This document shows positions 22,946 to 34,857 of a DNA stretch of 64,000 bases, one piece after another. This stretch comes from Melampsora larici-populina 98AG31 (taxonomy: Eukaryota; Basidiomycota; Pucciniomycetes; Pucciniales; Melampsoraceae). The stretch lies in NCBI RefSeq assembly GCF_000204055.1, contig NW_006768819.1:352120-416119 (forward strand). The letters are read 5' to 3'. Each line of letters starts with the position of its first letter. Position 1 is the first letter of the stretch. Under the pieces are notes generated by a model. That model was not told where the DNA came from. It worked only from the letters and a program-made list of their open reading frames with translations, and did not search any database. A program made the translations under genes and the position numbers.

Positions 22946-25900
22946 ATCTGAGTACAGATGCGAACCTGGTTTAGTATCTCAAATCGAAGTGATCTCATTC
23001 ACATGGTACGGCGCTTGCCAATATGCTGCACGCAACCCTCAACAAAACCTCTCTACCTCACCGCGCTACCATTTCTCCTGAATGTTCTAAGGCGATTTAG
23101 TGGTAGCAGGAGTTCCGCTATTCAATCCTCGTACATAGAAATTGGGTTCTACGTCGAATCCGGACGCGATCCCCTTTCCCTAATTACTACGCTTCCTGAG
23201 GTTAAATAGGGTCAGTGAGAATCATTTTCTTAAGATAACGCAACATGCACTCTCGAAGTTCCTAATGAGTCGTGTCCAGGTTGTTCGTATTAAGTTCGGT
23301 GAGTGAGCTGACCTGAGCTGAAAAACCCGAACGTACTTATGCAGACTTATGGGTCATACCCCCTGATGAGACCGACTACAGACGACCGAGGATTTGTGAA
23401 GACACTGGGGCTCGGCCGTTCATGCCAAAAAACTATCCGGCTTCAAGTAGATTGAGTATTATCAAATACGAAGCCTCACGATCTAGTCTCGAGGGTAAGA
23501 CTGGAGTTCCGACGATTGGATCATTATGAGGTCAAAGCAACGCAAATATAGGCATCCTTAATCCAGTCCATAGATCGCATCGAGGAAGTCATAAGTAAGG
23601 ATGCAAGGTTTCAGCTCCCTTTCTATGCTCAAAACGCAAACACCATCCAAACACGTAAGAGGAGTCCAGGCCAGTATTGTTCCGGAGGAATGTTCGTATC
23701 TAGGGCTGTGCGCACAATAGAGAAGGGCTAGGAACGCCGTCGGGGATCTTTCGTATCAACTTAACCACGTTCTAATCTATTCTAGTGCTACATACAACAT
23801 GTGCGTTCGATTATTAACCTTATCAACTTACACTGAAAAGTAGACTATGGAAGACAAAATCACAACGTGCCAGAAAGCACGCTCCATATGCTCTACAGGT
23901 ATTAACGCAGCGATTTTGCAGCTGTCCCGGAATAGCAAAGTTCATTGAATGGCATCTGTGTTTGTCGTGATCCTTTCTCTTTGCATGAATTCGACTCATC
24001 AGACATGCTGTCTTGAATGCTAATTCATAGATCCTATCAAAGTGTTCCGTACTCTTAGTCTTGTCTCGAAGTCACATGTTTCGATAGTCATTCCGACCGT
24101 TGAAACGTCGCCAATGAAGTTGAAGAGCTGTACCGTTGAACAAAACCGCCCCGCTGTCATCCAAATGCCTCAAATCCGTAGAGGCGCTGAGGTTATCATC
24201 CAAACGCGTAAAAATCTAAAAAGACCTTCAAGAATTGAGTCCTGTTCGAGGAGAGCTTAGTGATTAGAGGTTCGAAGTGAGCTCTGGGAGCCATCGAAAG
24301 AAGAACCGCCAGTTTGAGACTTCGAATGTATTGAAAAGGATGTGGATAAGATGATAGTCAGAAACCTGATTTCGATGTAAGGTAGCAAAGCGGGACTGGA
24401 TGAAAAAGGTACGGAGACGGTATGGGCCACGCACGTTGGAGTTAGGGTATGTTTACGTGTAAGTTTTGAAGCGAGATTCAGAGGTTCGAGCCGGTTCAAC
24501 GTCCTTAGAGCCTCACACATCAAATGCTGCTGTTGAAGCTTGCGTGATCTGAATCAGGAGGAAAATGAATAACCTTGGAATCGTCGCCTGATCTGTGCGA
24601 ACGGTGAGCGATCTGAAAGAGTGTCGTGAACCCATGATGAAACCGAGTTTGAGGCTGGAGTATCCGAAGTGCCATGTGTTTCGCGGGCTCACTTTAGAGG
24701 GTTTCTTTCTTTTTGTGTACAAAAAGGGAAAAATAGAAATACTCTCCATTTTGTACATAATTGATTGAATTACCCACAGTTTAGATATATTTTGTGAACA
24801 TGGTTCAAATCTCAGCAGATATCTTTAAGTCCGACTTCGTGCGAGCTCAGTCTCACCCTTCAATAAAACAAGACGTGCTTAAACACTTAAACAACGGAAA
24901 TCAAACAACTTGTCTTGACTTGTGTCAAGCTGAACACGAAGCTGAATGTGAATGTGATTCAGGTGATCATGAGGGTGGCTATTGTGCGGCTGTGGAACTC
25001 TGTATAGATAGAAATAAATTTGCTTGATTCAATTGTGACAGTGGGACAAAAATTTCGTTTCGCGACTTGCAATATGTACCAAGATTGCGACAGATCTTTT
25101 TCTTTTGCTCTTCTGTCCCCATCGCGTTTCTTTCCTATCTAGCCATGATGATAAATTTTGTTCAGTTAGATATTTCAAATCAAGAGAATGTATGTTCCCA
25201 GTGAAAAAGTGTGTGCGTGAGTTAGGTGATTGAGATTCAAGTGATTCTTTAGGATAATACGATCGACATGCTGAACTTTAATGGCCTTCAACCATATTGC
25301 TCATTATATAATCATACGCATTGAATTGGCTGATGGACGTGCTAGGTTCAAATAAGCTCAAAGTGTTGATTGAATTACGACTTGAATATCAAGAGTCCTT
25401 TTCGTCCTTTGATGTTCAGTGTCGGTCTGTGTCGGTGGATGGCCAGCCTCAACTTCTGGCGGCTCAAGCGTCGCCTCCCGGCAACAATCTGAATAACTCA
25501 AGCGTACATCTCAGCTTCTATAGATGACGCTTATGGAATCAGACCGCACTGAATCACCGCCGTGACACCCAAACTCTCTGGCATATGAGATACACATTTT
25601 GAATGTTCAGTCTCTTTGGGTACATATAGTTTATCTTTATCCAACATTATTATCCTTGTACTGCTACCTTGAAAGCTATCCTTCTAAGCTCTATGGCTGA
25701 TTTCGGGGGACAGACTTTCGGAAGCTCCTATCGGAGTAGCCGAAGTTCGTGGCGCTGTGGCACTTGCGTCTCGTTCAACTACAAAACCTCAAGAGTGAAC
25801 TTCTTTTTCTGATCTGATCCATCCAACATTTCCGCACATTTCCTATCCGATCACCTAATCTGATAGCGCGGGATGAAGCTGCATTCTTGGGTCTCTGAGG

Positions 25901-26698
25901 CCGTCTTTACCCAGATATCTGGAAGCCAAGGCTCAATTTGGCCTTTGAATAATCATCTGGATTAATCAAAGGCCAAGCACGTCTTCTATAATTATGTGTC
26001 TTACGAATACTAGAGTTGTGGATGGCAAGCTCGTCTCGTGATCAACTCGTTTTCCTTTTGATCAAATTGGTCTGCTGGATGCTTCTCAAATCCCACTCCA
26101 CTCATCCTACACGGAGCTAAAGAAGCACGACAACCAGTCTACGATAAACATCGTTATCAAAGATAGTGGTGTGGCGTATTAAACGGAAAACTGCTTATCG
26201 CAGATAAGCTTGTGACGATTCTCTTCAGGTCACATATGTGGTCAACCGACTCGATTCTTCTCATCATGTACCGCCTTGTCATCAGCTAGAGCTTTTCACG
26301 CGTCTCACGTGACACCCAACGAATGATTGAAGATGATAGGAAGTCATACATAAACCCTTTTGGACTCATCGGCTTGCTGAGACGCATCATTACACATTTC
26401 CTCCAGCAATCTGTTGCTTTGATGGACTTAACGGTGTCATAAATCATATCGAAAAAGCCATCGAAGATCTTTAAGAGCCTCATGATGGAGTTGTGACTGT
26501 GTGGAGATGTATCAGACACCTGGTTTGCTATTTCGCGAGATGAATGTCATTCAAGCGTTCTGAATAGAAGTGTTCATTGTGTGGAAATTCCTGCAGCTCC
26601 AGGTACAAAGGAGTCGAACAAGTGAGCGATCTAAAATCACATTATCTCTGCAGCCACTAAGCCTGATCAGGACCCCCAAACAATGCTTCCACATCTAA
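22946..26698. other. Gene-poor region
   Basis: Moderate-GC sequence with no recognisable gene. Open frames such as 22958-23209 and 24257-24758 carry no domain. One small cysteine-containing frame (24800-25027) is listed separately. The stretch 25680-26600 shows no repeat I can see by eye. Confidence 0.35.
24800..25027 (+). CDS. Possible small cysteine-rich protein
   Basis: A 75-residue frame opens at ATG 24800 and has a cysteine cluster in its second half (CLDLCQAEHEAECECD, then YCAAVELC). There is no N-terminal signal peptide or membrane segment, so it is not a typical secreted effector. No splice sites interrupt it and no homologue is recognised. It may be a chance frame. Confidence 0.22.
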   Translation: MVQISADIFKSDFVRAQSHPSIKQDVLKHLNNGNQTTCLDLCQAEHEAECECDSGDHEGGYCAAVELCIDRNKFA

Positions 26699-26809
26699 CA
26701 CCGTGTCCGGGTAGTGTTCGCTCGTCGACGAGCGCGCACGACTTCCCTTTCTGCCTCAAAGGGAGTTGGTGTGCGCTCGTCGACTAGCAAAGCCTACACA
26801 GACACGGTG
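26699..26809. mobile_element. 111-bp fold-back MITE, TAA-flanked
   Basis: The two halves are near-complementary: arms of about 53 bp begin CACCGTGTC and run through a shared GTCGACGAGCGC core to a short central loop at about 26750-26757. TAA lies directly on both sides (26696-26698, 26810-26812), which fits the 3-bp TWA duplication of PIF/Harbinger-type elements. It has no coding capacity. The assignment to Harbinger is inference from the flanking triplet. Confidence 0.75.
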
Positions 26810-26812
26810 TAA

Positions 26813-29800
26813 AGCGTTGCAGTATTGCGGTCTTCATCAGATATGGGTGATGGTACGTATGCTTTTCAAGAATCTGAGTGATGTATGGATATTTCATCTA
26901 CAAGAGAGATGACTTATAAGCAAGTCAAGATACCGTCCGGGTAGGGAGATGAATCCGACTGTCGGAGGGCCGGAGAACAATAAATTAAATCCTCTGTTGG
27001 TACCATGACTCAAGTTGTCTATAATTGTCCTTTTCTCACGCAAGAAGATTGCGTGGAAACATTTAGAAGGCTTCAACCTATAAATATTCAAAGATCAAAA
27101 TTCTTTGAGGTGTTGAACATTCGATTCAAAGAGGCTATCATCAAACATCTAACAGAGATGTCGCGAGTGGTCATTTGGTAATATTCGTCACATGTGAACA
27201 TATTGTTCATACCATCACAAGTATATTATGACGTCGCTATCGTTTTGGCCTCAGCTAGAGCTGCCATCAAGGAGGAAATTGGACTATGAAAGACTGGATT
27301 TTACGCATCGGCGAAGGACGTAAACTCTGCGGGTCTGATGGTCCTGAAATGATTTTACTCAAACCAAGAAACAACGAGCCTGATCTACACGTAAGATCCG
27401 GAAGCCAACTCTTTGGAGGGTACACTTCAACTAGAAGCGCCTCTCACGGGCTCAGCTTCTGGAAGAAGTCGCTATCATATGACGACGAAGCTATAGTTGA
27501 TGAGATGATTTGTCATCTTCCGGAGCAGTATGTCCTGAAATTTAGCTTGTGTACCAAGCCTGCTACTAGCCAATCTGATCAGATCCCTCTTGCATCCATC
27601 ATCTTTCCCGCTATTGCCGTAAACTATCACTTGAAATCAATCTTAATATCTCGATCACACAATGGTGCTAGGCTCCCATAGTGAATAGCGGTACACACAT
27701 ACCAGTGCCAGTGAACGTTCAAGGCTATCGATTTCACAATGCGTTCCTTACAGGACAGATTTTAGACGATGAAGAGTTCCAATTTCAAGAAAGTAGAAAA
27801 TACAAAAGGCACCCACAGAAACTCTCGCGTGGAGAGAAAGTGCAAGGGACCCACGAATCAATTAGTCCGAGTTGCAGAGTTGCATCCACTGTCACATTTC
27901 AGTCATTTAAGTACGAGGATGATTCTTGGTTCCAGATTCACCCTTGTGACATCTAAAGTTATCGACATCTCGAATCTATCGCTGAAATAGCCAAGCAGCG
28001 GATGAAGTATATTCCCGAATCGCACTATGATACATACATCAGAGAGGAAGTCTTTGAGAGAATGTGAGTACCAGGACTGATCAAAAGATACAATCAAATG
28101 TCTACAGATTTGAGTCTCGCTAGCCGTAGGGGATCCTGGACAATTCGTATTTAGGTGCATCTTTATCTAGCCCCTAGGCCCAATATACATTTCGCCGTGA
28201 ACAAGTGACAAACAGTGCAGTATGCCCTGATCTGAGAGGCTTTCGGGCGGACATACCTCTTGCAACGCAAATGATCTCTGTCCATGCGCCCTAAATGGCT
28301 CGCCAAACCCTTCATGAAGTCATTTCGCGTTCGGTAGATCAACGTCCTTGACGATTTTGGATTCGAGTATCCAATTGAAAATCACAAAAGTCCAAGCATG
28401 TAATGGATCTCAAATTACTCGCCTTCGGACTTTTTGCCCACATAAACACGATCTTAATGATCAATTGAAAATACTTATCAGTATGTCAGCGGGTAAATTC
28501 ACAGACATGCCCGAAGCGGATCACTTGAGATGTATGTATAGACCTATCTTCGAACCATGCGCAGTAAATCAACGCCAAAGATGTCGGTAGATTGTGCTCT
28601 CGCAAGGGACTTTGTTAGGTTAGTCTTGCAAGGCAGTGTTAACTTTTCTCCACAAGGGCCTCTACGCTGAGTTCGGCTGAATAGGGCTGAATACAACACT
28701 TCATCCATCACTCCAATAACCCTTTTCTACCCGCAGATCCGTGACGCCTCCGCACCTATCGACAGAATATGTTTGTTGGTCTCATCTACTGCAACGCCGC
28801 ACCCCCCCAAAAAAATAACTGATAGACACATCGATAGACACATCACACACTTTCTCGACAGAACAGTAACGATCGACAGGTCCCTCCTTTGCAGCACAAC
28901 TTATTTTCAATCTCCACTTGTTCCAGGCGCCGGACGAGAATCTGACCAGGCATGTCGTCATAGTGAGAGTTGAGCTCTACGTTTGGATGCAACCGTCTCA
29001 TATCGGGATCATTCAGTGTCTCGGCGCTAGATCGATTCTTTCTAGGTTGAATTGTCCTTTCGGGTGTTTTCGAATCGAAACTTATTCTCCTACACAAGAC
29101 TTCTCGTCGGCATCCAGACTGTCTCCTACCGGCATCTTATGGTTTGGAGGTCACAAGAGATGTACGTGCGTGCGCACGTTCTTCGAGACTTCATCTTTAT
29201 ATAACTGGAATACAACTGGACTTTAAATGATATCCGTCTCACCGCAGAGCATTGGTGTCAGTAAGCACGCGGTTTAACTTCGGTGTTCTGGGCTCAATCT
29301 CGTTTTCAGGTGCAAGGAGAATGTCCTCACGGTGGGTTGAATCTGCTCTGAAAAAATGACTTAACCCCTCGAAAAACGTGATCGTCGCCCACCGTGAAGC
29401 GTGATCGGTTGCACAAGATATTTCATCAACTTTAGGGACCAATTTCAAGTCATCTTATTGTACTCTTTGGGTGGCAAAAGCGATTATACTTGAGCCACAA
29501 CACCCAGACTCTGCCTCCTTCAAATCCATGTCTCAATGATCAGCTGATAGATCGCGGGCGCTAACAATTCTCTCGATGTTGAAACGTAGTTACGATGAGA
29601 ACCCCCTCCAGGAATGGAGAAGGAGTCGATCATCAATTCCAGGAGATGGTGAAGGTGATGGAATAGGTGAGTGGACCGTGCGATGTATGTTCAGACTTAT
29701 AAAGTGACTTTCACCAAAAGAAAGTGGAATGTAATTATATTTCTCTTATCTTCACCTGATCTGATATCCCAGTGACCAGGAGCAAATATCCATGTCCAGT

Positions 29801-29918
29801 TGGCGTGCTTACATGTACCTTTCTTCTTGTTGTCTCGGAGTCTTCTTCGTTTGAACCTTCTGGCAACTCTTGCTATGTTACTCACATCTGATGACATACT
29901 TATCCCTTATCTTGATAG
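26813..29918. other. Gene-poor region before zinc-finger gene B
   Basis: No protein is recognised. An ATG-started frame at 27286-27681 is listed as a weak candidate. The 5' exon of zinc-finger gene B should lie in the last few hundred bases but could not be fixed. Confidence 0.35.
27286..27681 (+). CDS. Weak hypothetical ORF
   Basis: A 131-codon frame starting with ATG, without recognised domain, signal peptide or membrane segment. It contains an internal sequence that looks like a splice donor (ACAC|GTAAGA at about 27390), so the whole frame may not be translated as one piece. Listed only because it is among the longer ATG-started frames in this region. Confidence 0.18.
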   Translation: MKDWILRIGEGRKLCGSDGPEMILLKPRNNEPDLHVRSGSQLFGGYTSTRSASHGLSFWKKSLSYDDEAIVDEMICHLPEQYVLKFSLCTKPATSQSDQIPLASIIFPAIAVNYHLKSILISRSHNGARLP

Positions 29919-31147
29919 TGAGAAATCGTCTTCCTCCCCCGACCAACTTGGTAGGATCACTCACTAGGCAAATCCTACGTCCTGGGCCACATTCTCCAAG
30001 CCAAGTTAATCGAGCCCGCGACTATTTCGGTCCGACTTGTCCTTCCTATAACAAACTCGATCCACTCACATCAAATGAGATGTCCTCACGCTCACTCTTG
30101 AGTAAATTCTTATCTCAACCGGACAACGATAGCCGGTCAGGAACTTGGTCAGATAGATATGAATCCACGGTAGAGAGTAGTAGATCGGCTTTTCGTTCCA
30201 GCTTCCAGGTTTGAGATTATGCCTCAAATCTTTTGAAGACTTGATAATCTGATTTTGGCGTTTGATTACCCTAGAACAGTTCCCAGTTCCAGCCCCCGGA
30301 TAGGTCGAGCTGGGACAGTAGAGATATCGGGGAACGAAGGAATCTTGCACAAGGCTCGCGTGAACAAGAAAGGCGACGCGATGAAGTGCACGGCTCTAGT
30401 GATGCTCCAGCACCCAACATGAGTCGATTGCAATATTCAGACATACATTCACACGATGAAGAAGATAATCAAGCGACGACGTCCCAGGGGACATCAGCTG
30501 GTGCGGCCGATATACACCCGATCAGGCTGGTCAATCGATATGGCGAAGAAGAATTTAGGTAATTGCTCGGCTTCCACACTATGAAAACCATGACTTGTGT
30601 GATAAAGTGTCGTATTGCATTCTGATGGTAGAAGTTTGTATCTCATATCTTTGACACAGGTGCCCTGATTGTTTGTGCATTCGTCGCAGTGATGCACGAA
30701 AGACGTACTGATGAGTTGTGTTACGTATTCACGCACGGCACCTCGCGAGCGTAGGCAATCGTAGGTGCAAGAGCGAATCAAGTTTTGAAAGGCACAAGTT
30801 GACCTGTACACATCGAATGGGTGTGTAGGATCTTCATATTCATTTCGGCATCATGCCGAGAATGTTTCAGTCATTCCAATGAAATTCCATGACATTGAAC
30901 TGATTGCCGATCTTGAACAACGGTCGGTGGTAGGACCGTTGAAATTGGAGTGCAGATACTGCAAACGACCGTACACATATGTCGGGTACTTGGCAAAGCA
31001 CGAGACAGAATGTGAGAAGATGCATCCAGTGAGTCTTTGTCCATCAGGTCTTGTTTCGTCACCCCACCCGTATATACCATATCACATAGTGAACTCGGGG
31101 GATGACGTTTGTATTCCTAGGCGGCTCAATTATACCGGTCGAGATAG
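29919..31147 (+). CDS. Zinc-finger protein B, unknown family (paralogue of A)
   Basis: Partial model: exons 29919-30208, 30275-30558, 30660-30688, 30934-31028 and 31121-31147 (stop) join in frame. It shares with gene A the CPSYNKLDP string, an LSKFLSQPDND segment, a Ser/Arg-rich middle, GEEEFR at the exon end, a micro-exon (29 nt here, 26 nt in A) with CPDCLC, and a 95-nt exon (same length as in A) encoding LECRYCKRPYTYVGYLAKHE followed by TEC. The first modelled exon starts with the same codon phase as in A. The extra intron at 30209-30274 is absent from A. The zinc module is CxxC ... CxxC-x12-H-x3-C. The N-terminus is missing and the function is unknown; both genes lie in the same orientation about 15 kb apart. 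Confidence 0.65.
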
Positions 31148-33435
31148 TGAGCAGTGTAAGGATTCTGGGCTCTGATCAGTGTTCCAAGGAGATCGATCAG
31201 ACTGAAGAGCATCTTCTACATACCGGCCGCCCACTTCTTGATATCGCAAGTGACGACTTTGGAAAACATGCGAGTACGACCTAGTACGAGGTTGATTCTT
31301 GTAGGAGTTTGCAAATTGCTGCAAATTGAGCGCCTCGCCAGAGCTTATGTTGCACATTTAGGTAGTGGAAGCAATGCACTGAATGCAACCAAAGTCAAAA
31401 ATATGATCATATATCCAACTCCTGTTTTCCCTCAAGGTCTTTGAGACCGAGGATTCAAGTCTGGATTCGGGAGAATTCCAATGTGTATACTGAGGGCGTG
31501 GACGCGGCTGCGCAGACAGGGCCTAGTCAAGCTTATATAGCACATAAGCGTCCAAAACAGAAAGAGTTGACCCGTTAAGAATATTAACTGCTGAGTTGAA
31601 AGCGTGACACTAGGAGGTTTCAAGTCGAAGGTTTTTACAGATGTTTATGCTGCAACAACTTGCCCGTTGTTGTAAAACATGCGTAATTTTTTTAAAGCAG
31701 GACAACTTTTTAGGTGTCCCAAATTAAAAATATGTAAAAGAAATCCAAACTTGAAATAGTACTGGCCTCAACCAGGCAGCCAAGTATTTCAAATCACAGC
31801 AGGAGAGCAAACCCTCCATTCAAACCTTGCTCACATTTATCAGCTGCTTTATATGTATTTCTTTGTAAGTCCTAACCAAGGGACAACTTAGGACATAGTT
31901 CCATGAATGGGTTTCAACTGAGTAGGTATAATCCCATAACTTGAGTCAGAGTTTTATTGTGAGAGGCTGAATTTGGAATACTCCATATTCCTCAGACCTA
32001 ACTCCTGATCACTGAGCCAAAACTCTATTCAACAAACAATGTATTCTGAGAGAAAGAAACTAATAAGTTTTGACCACCCACCCACCCAGCTGGGAGAAGG
32101 ATTGGCCTGATATCAGCAATGATTATACCGTGACACAAAAGCAAGCTGATCCCTTGCCCGGGCTCCCCCAAGAAAACTGCTACCTCAGCCATAGTTGCAG
32201 GCCAAGGCAGAAGCTGAGAAGATAGACCCTTGTACATAGGGGACTATACTTGATTCCTCTATAATAATGAAGTATTTTATGTAATCATGAAAAAAATCTT
32301 ACACACTCACTTATGCCATTGCCTTGCATCTCTACATATTCAAAGAATCAGGATCATGCACCATGCCTGTATCCCTGTAGGACATCAAAGTGCACACATG
32401 GAGAGTTTCCAAAAGAATCTGGAAGAACTTTTCTCAAGTTCAGACTGGTGGATCACCTTTATGCACACACCCTTTGTTGGAACTCAATTGCCTGAGTTTC
32501 AAGAACCCACTTAATAAAGGCAAAGCCTCAAGACCACTTTTGAGGCTCTTGCAAGTTTCTATCAAAACTCTTTTGTGTGTGCACGTTGACGTGTCACATG
32601 AATACAGACATGGTGATGTTACTGTTGGAATTACCTACCTGACTTCCTCAGTTATCAATCACACCTCCCACGCCTGTGACACCCTCTGAGTCCCTATGCA
32701 GGATCCCATCACACTACACAAGTGGACAACCAAATACACTCCGCTGCTCATCCTGGCCCTGCCTTGAGTAAGGCGCCTTGATTTTATGTTGAAGGAATGG
32801 GGCTAGGCTTCTGGGCTGGTCATCAGCTGGTTTTTACGCTTGACTGCCAAGAAGGGAAATAATCTTTATTAGCGTGCAATGAGAAAAAGAGACGCTAGAA
32901 AGAGACTGATAGAAAAAAGGAAACTGGTCCTGAGACCTGACAATGCCGTAGGACAAAAAAGAGACAGGAGTTCTGCGGGCGGAACAATTTTGGTGAAGTC
33001 AAACGGAACAATTTGTAGATGAGTGTTGAGATGTACACGCCAAATGAGGAACTGACTCTGTCAAATGTTAATAGTAACCAACAACATAGCTTGGGTGGGC
33101 GGGAGGTTAACGAAATGCAACAGAGAAATAAAAAGATTTCGTAATGAAAAAAGAGACCGGACCAATCAGAGAAACTGAGACAAGACGCGGAAAAAGGGAC
33201 TTCTTAATTTGGTGATGAAAGAATCCAATGTGGGACAAACACCCTTGCCACAGAGATGGGAATATAAGGAATATTTTTTGTGTTTGTTTTTTGCATCTTA
33301 TTGTCCATCCTTTCCAGCACGTGAGGATAGAAGTATCCCCGCTGGAGAGGAATGGACTCTAAGGTTGTGACCCGTGTGCTTCTCAGAACCGGTCCGCCTC
33401 TTTGCCCCATTCCCCTTAGTCAATACTCGTACCAA
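31148..33435. other. Repeat-like non-coding DNA
   Basis: No gene recognised. GC is moderate to low, with purine-rich tracts near 32860-33200. The region leads into the gypsy integrase fragment and may contain older retroelement sequence that I cannot name. Confidence 0.4.
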
Positions 33436-33885
33436 CTTCAAAGAGACAGGTTAAAGACAAGAGGGATTCCTCAAGGAAGGTTGGTGATTTCAAAATTACT
33501 TGGTCAAAATTTTATACCAAAAAAATTACATGGAGAACTTGGACATAGAGGAGTTGAGGAAACCTACAAGAGGTGTTCAATTAGATTCTGGTGGCCTGAA
33601 ATGAAAGAATCTGTAAGAAGATGGGTAATACATGTGAAATTTGTCAAAAGAAAAGTGGAAGGAAGCAGAAAGAAGTTGGAAGGGCTACTGTGGAAAGTAC
33701 AATATTTGGAAGAGTAAGTTTGGATGCTGTCCATACAAAGGCGGGTGGTTATGAGTATGCAATTATTGCAAGAGATGATTTATCTGGGTGGGTTGAAGCA
33801 GCTCCTTTACAGAAGTTAACATCAGCAGCTGTAGCTAAATTCATTGCAAAGGAATGGATTATGAGGTATGGTTGTGTGAAATGTT
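33436..33885 (+). pseudogene. Ty3/gypsy integrase fragment, frameshifted and truncated
   Basis: The H2C2 zinc-binding region is clear: LHGELGHRGVEETY with FWWPEMKESVRRWV at about 33529-33630, then, after a one-base frame change near 33622-33640, CEICQKKSG. The catalytic core begins VSLDAVHTKAGGYEYAIIAR and DDLSGWVEA (33714-33805), which carries the first Asp. The match stops in RYGC near 33880, before the second Asp and Glu. So the zinc region, the first part of the core and one frameshift are present; reverse transcriptase is not seen upstream. A dead fragment. Confidence 0.8.
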
Positions 33886-34262
33886 TCAAACCTAAGCACT
33901 AAGAGAAACCCCAAAACAAACACAGCATTAGCTTCCAATTGGGAACTACCACAAGGGAACAAATAGAGTTCCCAATCCGGTCAAAACCACAAGTCAGCCG
34001 AGATAAGCTTACCAACAGGGAAGTATAAGGACCTCCAAAGAGAACCACAAGTCAGCCAAAGGAACAGACTAGATATAAAAGAAGAGGGCACTTTCATACC
34101 TGAAGAGTGGGAACCTTCCCACAAATAACACTCTCACTAGTACCTTCACCTCACAGTCCAGCTATTTGGTCCTCCATGATCAACTAGTTCCGCTTGTCCC
34201 AAGTTACTATCAGTTATTCAAGCAGAATCAGGTTTAAGAGTCTTACTTCTAGCTTAAGGTGA

Positions 34263-34693
34263 TACTTGTAATCTTCAATCTCCCCTCCCTTTTCATTGTC
34301 CCTGTTCAGAGACAGTCAAAACTCTACTTGGTCTAGGGCTATGACCCGGCCCTGGCCCTGACCGGCCGAGTGTGCCCGAGCGTTTTCTAGGTGAGGTCGA
34401 GGCCGAGCCCGGGGCCTCAAGTCCAGCCTGGGAATAGAAAAAAAGGCACCGGTACAGGGCTACTCGGGGCCGGGGCCGTCGCAAAAAATCTTTATGGAGG
34501 CAATCTTTTGGAAAAATTGACGTCATCAAGCATCCTTCCCGAGCTCTCAAACACGCTTTCAAGGGGATGGTCCGAGCCAGGGCCTGCCCGGTGCTGCCCG
34601 GCAGCATCCTTGAGTATTGCGTTACTTGTAATCTTCAATCTCCCCTCCCTTTTCATTGTCCCTGTTCAGAGACAGTCAAAACTCTACTTGGTC
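34263..34693. repeat. Identical 71-bp direct repeats around a hAT derivative
   Basis: Bases 34263-34333 and 34623-34693 are identical over 71 bp (starting TACTTGTAATCTTCAATCTC, ending TACTTGGTC), exactly 360 bp apart. The first copy ends one base before a hAT terminal repeat. This is far longer than the 8-bp duplication made by hAT insertion. Confidence 0.95.
34334..34622 (+). mobile_element. Truncated non-autonomous derivative of hAT-1
   Basis: It starts with the hAT-1 end TAGGGCTATGACCCGGCCCT and follows the hAT-1 5' subterminal block for about 150 bp. It then jumps to sequence like the hAT-1 3' subterminal block (CTGCCCGGTGCTGCCCGGCAG near 34584-34604). It lacks the last about 100 bp, including the 3' terminal repeat. 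It has no transposase. Because one end is missing it should not be mobile in this form. Confidence 0.8.
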
Positions 34694-34857
34694 ACGTACC
34701 ACTGTGCTTGCAACCCAACATTGAGAAGTTGCCTGCGGTTCTAAACCCAGGCATCTCATTGATATTTATATCTTTCAAGAAATTTCCTCAGCCTAGAAAC
34801 TGACTAGTTCTGTCCTGCAACTCAAGAAGTAGGCCATGGCAATAGCTACAGTAGTTG

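Noticed and set aside
23701..23715. TAGGGCTGTG string resembling the hAT-1 end
   Set aside because: Only about ten bases match, with no GC-rich subterminal block or partner end.
24476..24500. GGTTCGAGCC, like a tRNA B box
   Set aside because: No A box at proper spacing and no cloverleaf could be drawn; no tRNA was found anywhere in the window.
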